Source of the DNA: CAZYBO01 sp964645205
GTDB lineage: Bacteria > Pseudomonadota > Alphaproteobacteria > Rickettsiales > SXRF01
Reading direction: 5' to 3'
Length of the DNA stretch: 64,000 nt
Assembly: GCA_964645205.1 (NCBI GenBank)
Contig: CAZYBO010000006.1
Coordinates: forward strand, 70,913 to 134,912
Positions 8,605-17,225 of this stretch are shown in pieces (within the stretch, counting starts at the first letter, position 1; every line of letters starts with the position of its first letter). Made by a program: the position numbers and the translations under genes. Below the pieces are notes generated by a model. That model made no database searches and was not told the DNA's origin. It saw only the letters and a program-made list of their open reading frames with translations.

Positions 8605-9510
8605 ATGCTCGACTGGGACAAGCTACGCATCTTCCACGCCGCCGCCACCGCACGCAGCTTCACCCATGCGGGCAACGTGCTGGGCATGAGCCAGTCGGCG
8701 CTGAGCCGCCAGGTCGCCGCACTGGAAGAAAGCCTGCAGGTCGAGCTGTTCCATCGCCACGCACGCGGCCTGTTGCTCACCGAGCAGGGCGAAATTTTAT
8801 TCAAAACCGTAAGCGATATTTACGCACGCCTGTCGGCGGCGGAAAATGCGTTGCTGGAAAGCAGGGAGCGTCCGCGCGGCCCGCTGAAGATCACTGCTCC
8901 AGTGGCGATAGGCACGTCGTGGCTCACCCCGCACATGCGCGAATTCACCGAACTGTATCCTGAAATCACGGTGACGCTGCTGGTGGACGACCGCGAGTTG
9001 GATTTGTCGATGCGCGAAGCGGATGTAGCAATTCGATTGTTCCCCGCACGCCATCCCGATCTCATCCAGAAGAAACTCACCTCGCTGAATAACGCCGCCT
9101 ATGCGTCGAACGATTATTTACGCACGCACGGCGTGCCGAAAAAACCGCAGGATTTGCAGCAGCACAAGCTGGTGGCATACGGCGAAGATACGCGCCTTCC
9201 GTTCGCGGGTGCAAACTGGTTGCTGCATGCGAACCTCGCCAAGGGCGAAGAGCGCCGCGCTGCATTCAAAATCAACAGCCTGCCGGGAATGCTCAAAGCC
9301 GTAGAAAGCGGCATCGGCATCGCTGGCCTGCCGGATTATATGGCGCAGGGGGTGGCGGGCATCAGCCCGGTACTGCCGGAATTGAAGGGGCCGGTGACGG
9401 ATGTGTATTTCGTCTATTCCACCGAACTGCGAAATTCAAAAAGAATCAATATATTCAAAGAGTTTCTTCTGCGGAAATTAGCGGAAAGCGGTATCGCCAA
9501 GGCGAGCTGA
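8605..9510 (+). CDS. LysR-family transcriptional regulator
   Basis: LysR-type regulator of 301 aa, a normal length. The winged helix-turn-helix is in the first 65 residues (LDWDKLRIFHAAATARSFTH, then QSALSRQVAALEESL), followed by a linker helix and a periplasmic-binding-protein-like effector domain from about residue 90. I chose the ATG at 8605, preceded by GTGGAA, because family members begin MLDWDKLR; an in-frame ATG at 8575 lies inside the repeat arm. The effector is unknown. The neighbouring aspC is transcribed toward it, so there is no divergently transcribed target gene of the classical type. Confidence 0.9.
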   Translation: MLDWDKLRIFHAAATARSFTHAGNVLGMSQSALSRQVAALEESLQVELFHRHARGLLLTEQGEILFKTVSDIYARLSAAENALLESRERPRGPLKITAPVAIGTSWLTPHMREFTELYPEITVTLLVDDRELDLSMREADVAIRLFPARHPDLIQKKLTSLNNAAYASNDYLRTHGVPKKPQDLQQHKLVAYGEDTRLPFAGANWLLHANLAKGEERRAAFKINSLPGMLKAVESGIGIAGLPDYMAQGVAGISPVLPELKGPVTDVYFVYSTELRNSKRINIFKEFLLRKLAESGIAKAS

Positions 9511-9600
9511 GCTATGCATATTTAGCATAACAATCCTGTAAATTATGCTGTACCAATCCTAGAAAACATAGCTATTATGGGGTCTTCATATAGACACTGC

Positions 9601-9672
9601 GTCTGTTGAATTGGACGAAAGTCCAAATCCTCCCTGTAAGACTTAGCCGGGCTTTCGAGCCCGGCTTTTTTT
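9601..9672 (+). ncRNA. Candidate small RNA with Rho-independent terminator
   Basis: A stretch of about 70 bases between two genes has the build of a small regulatory RNA. A TATAGA (9589-9594) could serve as a -10 box, though I see no good -35. A hairpin TTGGAC-GAAA-GTCCAA follows at 9611-9626, then a single-stranded TCCTCCC at 9628-9634 that is complementary to Shine-Dalgarno sequences, and a strong terminator at 9646-9672. Anti-Shine-Dalgarno CU-rich loops are a known theme in alphaproteobacterial sRNAs. I match it to no named family. An alternative is that this is only the terminator of the LysR gene. Confidence 0.4.
9646..9672 (+). terminator. Rho-independent terminator
   Basis: Perfect 8-bp stem GCCGGGCT / AGCCCGGC with a stable TTCG tetraloop (9646-9665), followed by seven T residues. 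It terminates plus-strand transcription from the LysR gene or from the candidate small RNA, before the convergent aspC gene. Confidence 0.9.
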
Positions 9673-9692
9673 ATGAGGAAAAATCTACACAC

Positions 9693-9718
9693 GTCACCCC
9701 GGCCTACGCCGGGATGAC
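9693..9718. repeat. Dispersed intergenic palindrome, copy 4 (short)
   Basis: Short palindrome from GTCACCCCGGC to GCCGGGATGAC with a CTAC loop, lying between the terminator at 9672 and the end of aspC. It has the GTCA...TGAC ends of the other copies but different, GC-rich inner sequence, so it may be a related subfamily. It may also help terminate aspC transcripts on the minus strand. Confidence 0.55.
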
Positions 9719-9727
9719 GGGATCAAA

Positions 9728-10930
9728 TCAGCTCAGCGCATCGCACGCGGCCTTGATGCGGCGGATCGCTTCGTCGAGGATTTTGTCCGACGTGGCGTAG
9801 GAGATGCGGAAATATCCGCCGAGGCCGAACGCGCTGCCGGGTACGGCGGCAACCAGCGCTTCTTCCAGCAGGTAGGTGCAGAACTGCGTGCAGCTTTCGA
9901 TGGTCTCGCCTTTCGGCGTTTTTTTGCCGAGAAGTTTTTTCATGTTGGGGAATACGTAGAACGCGCCTTCGGGCTTCAGGCAGGAAATGCCCTCGATCGC
10001 GTTCAGCCCGTTGACCACGAGATTGCGACGATTGGCGAAACTGCCGCGCCAGCTATTGAGAAAATCCTGCGGGCCGTTGAGCGCGGAGATAGACGCCGCC
10101 TGACTGATCGAGCACGGGTTGGATGTGCTGTGCGACTGGATGTCGGCGATCGCCGCGATCACTTCGCGCGAACCGCCCGCATAGCCGATGCGCCAGCCGG
10201 TCATCGAATAGGCTTTCGACACGCCGTTGACGGTGAGCGTGCGGTCATAGAGCTTCGGTTCAATCTGCGCAGGCGTGGTAAAGACAAAACCGTCATAAGC
10301 GAGATGCTCGTAAATATCGTCGGCGAGAATCCACACATGCGGGTGTTTCAGCAGCACATCGCACAGCGCGCGCATTTCCGCCTCGGTATAAGCCGCGCCG
10401 GTGGGGTTGGAGGGCGAGTTCAAAATCAGCCAGCGCGTTTTCGGCGTGATCGCCGCTTCCAGCGTTTCGGGTTTCAGCTTGAAGCCATCTTCCTCGCGGC
10501 ATTTGGCGATGACCGGCGTGCCCTCGGCGAACTGCACCATGTCGGGATAGGATACCCAGTAGGGCGCGGGGATAACGACCTCGTCGCCGGGATTGAGGGT
10601 GGCGAGCATGGCGTTGAAAATCACCTGCTTCGCACCGCAGCTCACGATGATCTGGTTGGGCGCATAGGTCAGCCCGTTCTCACGCTTGAATTTGTCGCAG
10701 ATGGCTTTCTTCAGCGCCACCGTACCCGATACCGGCGTGTATTTGGTTTCGCCGCGGCGGATCGCTTCCATCGCCGCCTGCTTGATGTGGTCGGGCGTAT
10801 CGAAATCCGGCTCACCCGCGCCGAGGCCGATAACGTCCTTGCCCGCGGCTTTCATCTCTGCGGCTTTTGCAGTGACGGCAAGCGTAGGCGATGGCTTGAT
10901 ACGGGAGAGACGGTCGGCGACGAGAGACAT
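9728..10930 (-). CDS. aspC: Aspartate aminotransferase, class I/II PLP enzyme
   Basis: Fold-type I pyridoxal phosphate aminotransferase of 400 aa, of the subgroup that interconverts aspartate and oxaloacetate; related enzymes also use prephenate. The N-terminus IKPSPTLAVTAKAAEMKAAG and GLGAGEPDFDTP are typical. The substrate and PLP-binding blocks YTPVSG, NSPSNPTGA and ILADDIYEHLAYDG are present. The Schiff-base lysine is in NGVSKAYSMTGWRIGY, and the C-terminal arginine is in YFRISYATS. It is the last gene in a minus-strand run with the tandem FKBP protein and ychF; the gap to the FKBP gene is 32 bases. Confidence 0.93.
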   Translation of the reverse strand: MSLVADRLSRIKPSPTLAVTAKAAEMKAAGKDVIGLGAGEPDFDTPDHIKQAAMEAIRRGETKYTPVSGTVALKKAICDKFKRENGLTYAPNQIIVSCGAKQVIFNAMLATLNPGDEVVIPAPYWVSYPDMVQFAEGTPVIAKCREEDGFKLKPETLEAAITPKTRWLILNSPSNPTGAAYTEAEMRALCDVLLKHPHVWILADDIYEHLAYDGFVFTTPAQIEPKLYDRTLTVNGVSKAYSMTGWRIGYAGGSREVIAAIADIQSHSTSNPCSISQAASISALNGPQDFLNSWRGSFANRRNLVVNGLNAIEGISCLKPEGAFYVFPNMKKLLGKKTPKGETIESCTQFCTYLLEEALVAAVPGSAFGLGGYFRISYATSDKILDEAIRRIKAACDALS

Positions 10931-10962
10931 ATACGATCCTGAAAAATGTGAGAGGCAGTAAT

Positions 10963-11868
10963 CTACGGCACGGATTCAATATCGACAAGCACCGTTTTCG
11001 TAAGCGGCAAGGGAATTGCGATTTCTGGTTCATCCCCGGTTAGCGTACGTTGGAATGTCGGCGGCACCACCAGCATGCGCATACCGCCCGCATTCATGCC
11101 GATCACCCCCTGCTCAAGCCCAAGGAATACTTGCGATTTACCGGGTGTGAAGGCAACCGGCGCGCCGTCATTATCCCTGCTGGAATAGAGTTTCTTGCCC
11201 TCCGTATCCCATACCGCCACGTGCAGCTTGGTGGGCTGGCCGCAGATAAACATCTCGCCCTGCCCCATCGCCACTTCCGCGATGCGGTACGGCGTCGATT
11301 CGATTCCGGCGAATTCCGGCGACACGTCGAGCAGCTCGATTTCAAAGCGCACCGGCGCGTCTTCCGGCAAGCCTTCACGCGCAAATTGCGGCAAGCCGTA
11401 CGACATGGAAAGCGGCGACAGCAGGCTGCGCTTGCCGCCTTTCTGCATCCCGATCACGCCCTGCTCGAATACAGGCATCGCCGTGCCGCCGCCGGTATTG
11501 AACACCAACGGCGCCTCTTTGGTGGCGGCGTCGCCAAGCGGCTTGCCATCGGCAAGGAATGTCTCATAAGCGAGCGTAACCTTCTGCCCGCAGATAACCG
11601 GATTCCCCGCGCCCGGCGCAACCTCGCGAATTTGCAGCGCGGCGCTGTAGGCAGGAAATATCTTGCTGGTGAAGGCGGAAAAATCGAGCGGCTTCACCGT
11701 CGCAAGCTCGTCGGATGCTTTTTCCAGAATCTGGTGCGCCGTATCCGTGCTTTTATTCTTGCTGCTGACGATCAGCCCATAGGCAAGAAACACGACCAGC
11801 AGCCACTTCAACCATGACGGCATCGGCTCGCGGGTAGGCGGTTGCTTCTTCTTGCGGAATCGGAACAT
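10963..11868 (-). CDS. Membrane-anchored protein with two FKBP-like domains
   Basis: A 301-aa protein with a short basic cytoplasmic N-terminus and one membrane helix (WLKWLLVVFLAYGLIVSS, about residues 19-36), so the rest is probably periplasmic. It carries two tandem FKBP-type peptidyl-prolyl isomerase-like domains. The first spans about residues 90-185 and the second about 190-301. The repeats align at ICGQ (start) and at EQGVIGMQKGGKR versus EQGVIGMNAGGMR. The first keeps more of the FKBP core; the second looks diverged, with no clear catalytic pocket. Each repeat opens with a Cys. A folding or chaperone role at the inner membrane is an inference. It sits between ychF and aspC on the same strand. 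Confidence 0.75.
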   Translation of the reverse strand: MFRFRKKKQPPTREPMPSWLKWLLVVFLAYGLIVSSKNKSTDTAHQILEKASDELATVKPLDFSAFTSKIFPAYSAALQIREVAPGAGNPVICGQKVTLAYETFLADGKPLGDAATKEAPLVFNTGGGTAMPVFEQGVIGMQKGGKRSLLSPLSMSYGLPQFAREGLPEDAPVRFEIELLDVSPEFAGIESTPYRIAEVAMGQGEMFICGQPTKLHVAVWDTEGKKLYSSRDNDGAPVAFTPGKSQVFLGLEQGVIGMNAGGMRMLVVPPTFQRTLTGDEPEIAIPLPLTKTVLVDIESVP

Positions 11869-11878
11869 GGCCTACAGA

Positions 11879-12982
11879 TCAGTTGTTGAAGCGGAAATGC
11901 AGTACGTCTCCGTCTTGTACTACATATTCCTTCCCTTCCAAACGGAATTTTCCTGCTTCCTTGGAGCCCGCTTCGCCGTTGAACCCGACATAATCAGGGT
12001 ACGCGATGGTTTCGGCGCGGATAAACCCTTTTTCAAAATCGGTATGGATAACGCCCGCCGCCTGCGGTGCATTCGTACCTTTGGTTACCGTCCACGCGCG
12101 CGCTTCCTTCGGCCCCACGGTAAAGTACGTAATAAGATCAAGCAGCGAATAACCTGCGCGGATGATGCGCGTCAACCCGGTTTCGTCCAGCCCGATGGAA
12201 GCGAGGAATTCCTGCTTCTCCGCATCGGATGCAAGCATGGCGATCTCGGCTTCGATGCGCGCGGAAATCACCACGCACGGCGCGCCGCGTTTGGCGGCCA
12301 TTTCGGAGACTTTTTTCGACAGGGCGTTGCCGTCTTTCGCCGCGTCCTCATCGACGTTGCACACATACATCACCGGCTTGGAGGTAAGCAGTTGCAGTAA
12401 CGCGAACTGGCGGCGCTCGGCGGCGTCGCGCAATTCGGTGGTGCGCGCGGGCGAACCTTCGGACACGACTTTCAACACGCGCTCGGCAATTGCCGCCTGT
12501 TCAGCAGCTTCCTTGTCGCCGCCCTTGCCTTTTTTCTGCAAATTAGGCAGGCGTTTTTCCAGACTTTCGAGATCGGCAAGTACCAGCTCGGTTTCCACTA
12601 TGTCGGCATCGCGCAGCGGATCAATCGCGCCTTCCACATGCGTGATGTTACCGTCTTCAAAACAGCGCAGCACATAGATGATCGCATCGACTTCGCGAAT
12701 ATGTGAAAGGAACTGGTTGCCAAGCCCCTCGCCCTTGCTCGCGCCGCGCACGAGACCGGCGATATCCACGAACTCAAGCTGCGTGGGGATGATTTGTTGC
12801 GAACCGGCGATGCCCGCGAGCTTGGCAAGCCGCGTATCCGGCACGCCCACGCGCCCCACGTTCGGCTCGATGGTGCAGAACGGATAGTTCGCCGCTTCCG
12901 CCTGCGCGGTGGACAGCAGCGCGTTGAACAGCGTGGATTTGCCGACGTTAGGCAGGCCGACGATACCGCATTTGAATCCCAT
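11879..12982 (-). CDS. ychF: Redox-regulated ATPase YchF (Obg-family)
   Basis: Obg-family P-loop protein of 367 aa, the usual YchF length. It prefers ATP over GTP and associates with ribosomes. G1 is GLPNVGKSTLFNAL near the start, the switch region is NYPFCTIEPNVG, G3 is DIAGLVRGASKGEGLGNQFL, and the nucleotide-base motif is the unusual CNVDED instead of NKxD. The C-terminal TGS domain ends in QDGDVLHFRFNN. It belongs to the minus-strand order prs-rplY-pth-ychF. A palindromic repeat separates its start from pth. Confidence 0.97.
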   Translation of the reverse strand: MGFKCGIVGLPNVGKSTLFNALLSTAQAEAANYPFCTIEPNVGRVGVPDTRLAKLAGIAGSQQIIPTQLEFVDIAGLVRGASKGEGLGNQFLSHIREVDAIIYVLRCFEDGNITHVEGAIDPLRDADIVETELVLADLESLEKRLPNLQKKGKGGDKEAAEQAAIAERVLKVVSEGSPARTTELRDAAERRQFALLQLLTSKPVMYVCNVDEDAAKDGNALSKKVSEMAAKRGAPCVVISARIEAEIAMLASDAEKQEFLASIGLDETGLTRIIRAGYSLLDLITYFTVGPKEARAWTVTKGTNAPQAAGVIHTDFEKGFIRAETIAYPDYVGFNGEAGSKEAGKFRLEGKEYVVQDGDVLHFRFNN

Positions 12983-12996
12983 ATTTTCTCCTTTTA

Positions 12997-13063
12997 TGTC
13001 ATCCTGAACGAAGTGAAGGATCTAAGCTGCAAAGAAAGATCCTTCGCTATGCTCAGGATGACA
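12997..13063. repeat. Dispersed intergenic inverted repeat, copy 5
   Basis: Arms at 12997-13023 and 13037-13063 are 27 bases each and complementary apart from about four positions, separated by 13 bases. Outer ends are TGTCATCCTGA and TCAGGATGACA; inner ends are GGATCT and AGATCC. It lies between pth and ychF within the presumed operon and would form a long hairpin in the mRNA. Confidence 0.8.
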
Positions 13064-13069
13064 ATATTT

Positions 13070-13648
13070 TTACGACGGCATTTTCATCGCCAGCGCCACA
13101 TTATTCAAAAATCCTGCCCCATCTCCTGCAACCAGCAATTCCGCGTGGCGCGAAATTTCGGCGAGCAGCATCGGCAGACGCAGCATTTCTTCCTTGCTGA
13201 AATCCGACAGCACATAATCCGAAACCAGATCTTTATCACCCGGATGGCCGATGCCGAAACGCAACCGCGCATAGTCCGCCCCCAGATGAGCATCCAGGCT
13301 TTTCAGGCCGTTATGCCCGCCATTGCCGCCGCCGGTTTTGGTGCGCAATTTGCCGAAGGCGAGGTCGAGATCGTCGTGGATCACGGTGATGGCTTCCGGC
13401 GGGATTTTGTAGAAGCGCGCCAGTTCACCCGCGGCCACGCCGGAAGTATTCATGTAGCCCATCGGCTTGAACGCGTAGCATTTTCGCGCACCTATCATAC
13501 CTTCGCACACGATACCGCCGAACGCCTTCTTCGGCGCGGAAAACCGCCAGTCGCTCGTGACGCGGTCGAGCGCCATGAAGCCGACATTGTGGCGGTTGCC
13601 CGAGTAAGACGAGCCGGGATTGCCGAGACCGATGAGGAGATGGTGCAT
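13070..13648 (-). CDS. pth: Peptidyl-tRNA hydrolase
   Basis: Pth of 192 aa, typical length. It releases peptides from peptidyl-tRNAs that drop off ribosomes. The N-terminal LLIGLGNPGSSYSGNRHNVGF contains the catalytic histidine (NRHN), and the paired aspartate lies in VIHDDLDLAFGKLR. The GNGGHNGLKSLDAHLG and RFGIGHPG blocks are conserved. It lies 30 bases downstream of rplY on the same strand, a common bacterial pairing that links translation genes. Confidence 0.96.
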   Translation of the reverse strand: MHHLLIGLGNPGSSYSGNRHNVGFMALDRVTSDWRFSAPKKAFGGIVCEGMIGARKCYAFKPMGYMNTSGVAAGELARFYKIPPEAITVIHDDLDLAFGKLRTKTGGGNGGHNGLKSLDAHLGADYARLRFGIGHPGDKDLVSDYVLSDFSKEEMLRLPMLLAEISRHAELLVAGDGAGFLNNVALAMKMPS

Positions 13649-13678
13649 AGGTGCTCCTACGCGCCGCCATCAACTAGA

Positions 13679-14392
13679 CTACTTCTTCTTTTCGTCCTTC
13701 TTGCCGGCGTCTTTCTTCGCGTCAGCAGCCGGGGCAGCGGCAGCAGCACCTGCAGCAGGCGCGGCGGCATCACCCGTTGCAGCAGCAGCGGTTGCGGGCT
13801 TCTCTTCTTCTTCCGCACGGCGGCCGGCGATGGTGGCGATGGTGAAGTTGCGCTTGATCACCGGCACGACACCCTTGGGCAGATCGACGTTTTTAATATG
13901 CACGTTGCCGCCAATATCGAGATCCTGAATGTTGATTTCGATATGGGTGGGGATCGCTTCCGGCGAGCATGCGAATTCGATTTCGTGGCGCACGATATTG
14001 AGTACGCCGCCGCGCTTGAGGCCGATGGATTTTTCCTGACCGGCGAATTTCACCGGCACCATCACGCGCAGCGCAACGCCGGGTTCAACGCGGATGAAAT
14101 CCACGTGCTCGATCACGTCGCTTACGGGGTGGAACTGCAGGTCTTTCGGCAGCGCCTTTACGATCTTGTTGCCGTCCAGCTTGATGTCGATCAGGCGGCT
14201 GCGGAAACGGCCGCGTGTGTATTCAAGCGTGACATCTTTCAGGCCGAGCGCGATGCTCATCGGCGCCTGACCCTTGCTGTAAATAACAGCGGGGATTTTA
14301 CCTTCGCGGCGAAGCGCGCGGGCGACGCCCTTGCCTTGGCCTTCACGCACGTTGGCGTTTAAGGTAGCGGTGGTTGCGGTTGCTTTAGTCAT
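13679..14392 (-). CDS. rplY: 50S ribosomal protein L25/general stress protein Ctc
   Basis: Long-form L25 (CTC family), 237 aa. The N-terminal 5S rRNA-binding domain covers about residues 8-97 (VREGQGKGVARALRREGKIP), followed by the beta-rich TL5-type C-terminal domain to about residue 190. The last 45 residues are an Ala-rich, low-complexity tail ending in lysines. Such tails are common in alphaproteobacterial L25 and vary in length. It is flanked by prs and pth on the same strand, a classical order. Confidence 0.95.
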   Translation of the reverse strand: MTKATATTATLNANVREGQGKGVARALRREGKIPAVIYSKGQAPMSIALGLKDVTLEYTRGRFRSRLIDIKLDGNKIVKALPKDLQFHPVSDVIEHVDFIRVEPGVALRVMVPVKFAGQEKSIGLKRGGVLNIVRHEIEFACSPEAIPTHIEINIQDLDIGGNVHIKNVDLPKGVVPVIKRNFTIATIAGRRAEEEEKPATAAAATGDAAAPAAGAAAAAPAADAKKDAGKKDEKKK

Positions 14393-14419
14393 AACATACT
14401 CCTGTTGAATAAATAAAAA

Positions 14420-15355
14420 TTAGTCGAATAAACTTGATACGGACGTTTCGTCGCTGATGCGCTTGACGGCTTCGCCAAGCAGCGGGGCGACGGAAACGAC
14501 CCGGATATTGGTGGATTTCTTGACCGCGTCGGTAGTCATGATCGTGTCGGTGATGACGAGCGAGGTCAGTTCCGAATTTTCCACGCGCTCAATGGCCTTG
14601 CCCGAGAGCACGCCGTGCGTGACGTATGCGGCGACCGATGACGCGCCGCGTTTTTTCAGTTCCGCGGCGGCGTTGCACAAGGTGCCTGCCGAATCGACGA
14701 TGTCGTCGAACAGGATGCAATCGCGCCCATCCACGTCGCCGATGATATGCATGACTTCCGACTCACCTGCGCGCTCGCGGCGTTTATCGACGATGGCAAG
14801 GTCGGCGCGCAGGCGATTGGCGATGCCACGCGCACGCACCACGCCGCCCACGTCGGGCGACACGATCATTATATTGTCAGGGTTGGTGTAATGCTGGCGG
14901 ATGTCGTTCACGATAACCGGCGCGGCATATAAGTGGTCGAGCGGAATATCGAAAAAGCCCTGTATCTGTCCGGCATGCAGATCGACGGTAAGCACGCGGT
15001 TTGCGCCCGCCGCCGTAATCAAATTCGCCACCAGTTTAGCGGAGATCGGCGTGCGCGAGCCCATCTTGCGATCCTGCCGTGCATAGCCGAAATAGGGAAT
15101 CACCGCCGTCACGCGCTTGGCGGAGGCGCGCTTGAGCGCATCGAGGCACACCAGCAGTTCCATGATATGGTCGTTGGCGGGGTACGAGGTGGACTGGATG
15201 AGGAACACGTCCTCGCCGCGCACGTTCTCGTTGATTTCCACGAAAATTTCCATGTCGGCGAAGCGCTTGACGCTGGCGTTGGCAAGCGGCAGGCCGAGAT
15301 AGTCGCCCATGGATTTCGCCAGGGGAATATTGCTGTTGCAGGCGATCAGTTTCAT
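14420..15355 (-). CDS. prs: Ribose-phosphate pyrophosphokinase
   Basis: PRPP synthetase, 311 aa, the normal length. It makes phosphoribosyl pyrophosphate from ribose 5-phosphate and ATP for nucleotide, histidine and tryptophan synthesis. ATP-binding flexible loop IPYFGYARQDRK, the DLHAGQIQGFFDIPLDHLYA block and the PRPP-binding signature DCILFDDIVDSAGTLCNAA are all intact. It is the first gene of the minus-strand prs-rplY-pth-ychF series. The 157 bases upstream to the Kef-type gene contain an imperfect palindrome near 15451-15474, which may be a weak terminator of that gene or a regulatory site. Confidence 0.97.
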   Translation of the reverse strand: MKLIACNSNIPLAKSMGDYLGLPLANASVKRFADMEIFVEINENVRGEDVFLIQSTSYPANDHIMELLVCLDALKRASAKRVTAVIPYFGYARQDRKMGSRTPISAKLVANLITAAGANRVLTVDLHAGQIQGFFDIPLDHLYAAPVIVNDIRQHYTNPDNIMIVSPDVGGVVRARGIANRLRADLAIVDKRRERAGESEVMHIIGDVDGRDCILFDDIVDSAGTLCNAAAELKKRGASSVAAYVTHGVLSGKAIERVENSELTSLVITDTIMTTDAVKKSTNIRVVSVAPLLGEAVKRISDETSVSSLFD

Positions 15356-15512
15356 AGTTTCACCCTACCGTTTACACCAAAATTAAAGTCAGCAAAAACC
15401 TTCATTTGCTTTGCACCAAATGAATCGAGCGCCATGAGTCGGGGCGTGCCGCCTTTAATCTAAATTAAGGCGGGCAATCTAGCAGGTCAGGTGGGAATGT
15501 AAATAGTTAATT

Positions 15513-17225
15513 CTAATGCGCCGGCTCGCGTTCGGCCGAGCGGGTCAGCATGTAGTTCTCGGCGCGGAACATGTCTATTATCCTGCTGATTTCATAGTCA
15601 TTTATGCCGATGGACTTGAGCAGCGCCCCGCCCAGTTGCAGGCTGCTTTCAAACATTTCGGCCACCGCTATATCCGCCCCCGCTGCCTCCAGCTTCTGCA
15701 CCTGCTCGAAATTCTTGGCGCGGGCGATAATCGGAATATCGCGGTTCAGCTCGCGTACCACCGCGATGGTTTGCAGCGCCACACGCGTATCGTTATGGGT
15801 GATGATAAGCGCACGCGCACGCTGGATGCCCAGCGCGTTGAGCACATGCTTGCGCGTGGTGTCGCCGTAGAACACGGGCGTGCCGCGCTTGCGTTCACGG
15901 GCGACAAGGAACGAATCCATATCGATAGCCACGAAGCGCGCGTTCTCCACTTCCAGCAGCCGCGCCGCCGTATGGCCGACGCGCCCGAACCCGCTGATGA
16001 TCACGTGATGGCTGAGGTCGAGCGTTTCCTCCATCATCGTCTCCGGCCGCGAGATCGCGTATTTTTCCAACGCCGTGGCCGCACGTTTACCGAGCTGCGC
16101 GATCATCGGTGTGAGCGCCATGCTCACGGTGACCACCACCAGCAGCGTTTGCGAAATATCGGCATTGATGACGCCGAGCGAACCCGCCAAGCCGAACAGC
16201 ACGAAGGCGAATTCGCCGCCCTGCGAGAGCAGCAGGCCGGTATGCAGCGCCGTACTCAGCGAAAACCCGAACACGCGGCACAGCGCCATGATGATAAGCG
16301 CCTTGCTCAGCATGAGCGCCACGGAAAGCCCGATGATGCTGGGAAAGCGGTCATAGAGCATATCGAGGTTGAGCGACATGCCGACCGTCATAAAGAACAG
16401 ACCCAGAAACAACCCCTTATACGGCAGTATATCGGATTCCACCTGCGGCTTGAATTCGGTTTCCGCGATGAGCAAGCCCGCCATGAACGCGCCGAGCGCA
16501 GGCGACAATCCGGCCATGCTGGTGAGCCACGACACGCCAAGCACCACCAGCAGCGTCGTCGCCGAAAATAATTCCGTATGATCGAGCGAGGCGATGAAAC
16601 GAAACAGCGGACGCAGCAGGAGGTAACCCGAAATGAAAATCACCGCAAGGCAGATGCTTGCTTTGAACACCGCGTCGAGGATGGCATAGGTCAGCGATTT
16701 TTCCGGCTCGTTGAGCAGGATCACCAATACCAAAAGCGGGATCACCGCAAGATCCTGAAGGATCAAAATCGCCAGCGAAAGTCGTCCCACTTGCGACGAG
16801 CGCTCACCTTGCTCTTGAATCACCTGCAATACGATAGCTGTAGATGACAGCGCAAGCCCGCCGCCGATGATGATCGCCGCGCCGCCGCTACCACCGTTCA
16901 GTCCTATAAAGAATAAGGAGTATAGCAGGATGGTCACCAGCACTTGCGCGCTGCCGAAACCAAACACATGCTTGCGCATGCTCTTGAGCCGCTCGACCGA
17001 CAGCTCTAAACCGATAAGGAAGAGCAGCAAGATCACGCCGAATTCAGCAATGCCCGCCGTGGTTTCCACGTCTTTGATAAGGGCAAGCCCGAACGGACCG
17101 ATCATCGCACCCGCAGCAAGATACCCGAGCACCGGGCTTAAGCGGATCACGCGAAAGCTGGCGACGATCAGCACCGCTGCACAGAGTAAGATGACGACTT
17201 CAGTGAGGTGAATGGAGGTGTGCAT
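15513..17225 (-). CDS. Monovalent cation:proton antiporter-2, Kef-type with TrkA-N domain
   Basis: CPA2-family protein of 570 aa. Residues 1 to about 385 form a Na+/H+ exchanger-type membrane domain of a dozen or so helices (LGYLAAGAMIGPFG, ELSVERLKSM, GGGLALSSTAIVLQVI, LSPALGAFMAGLLIAETEF). A cytoplasmic TrkA-N/RCK domain follows, beginning HVIISGFGRVGHTAARLLE and including GDTTRKHVLNALGI. Kef systems expel K+ in exchange for H+, usually under glutathione-adduct control; the ion here is not proven. A second gene of this family lies at 44552. An AT-rich 461-base intergenic region lies upstream. Confidence 0.9.
   Translation of the reverse strand: MHTSIHLTEVVILLCAAVLIVASFRVIRLSPVLGYLAAGAMIGPFGLALIKDVETTAGIAEFGVILLLFLIGLELSVERLKSMRKHVFGFGSAQVLVTILLYSLFFIGLNGGSGGAAIIIGGGLALSSTAIVLQVIQEQGERSSQVGRLSLAILILQDLAVIPLLVLVILLNEPEKSLTYAILDAVFKASICLAVIFISGYLLLRPLFRFIASLDHTELFSATTLLVVLGVSWLTSMAGLSPALGAFMAGLLIAETEFKPQVESDILPYKGLFLGLFFMTVGMSLNLDMLYDRFPSIIGLSVALMLSKALIIMALCRVFGFSLSTALHTGLLLSQGGEFAFVLFGLAGSLGVINADISQTLLVVVTVSMALTPMIAQLGKRAATALEKYAISRPETMMEETLDLSHHVIISGFGRVGHTAARLLEVENARFVAIDMDSFLVARERKRGTPVFYGDTTRKHVLNALGIQRARALIITHNDTRVALQTIAVVRELNRDIPIIARAKNFEQVQKLEAAGADIAVAEMFESSLQLGGALLKSIGINDYEISRIIDMFRAENYMLTRSAEREPAH

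Noticed and set aside
12794..14362. Long open frame of more than 500 codons on the plus strand
   Set aside because: It lies antisense to ychF, pth and rplY, which have clear family motifs. Long antisense frames are common in GC-rich DNA.
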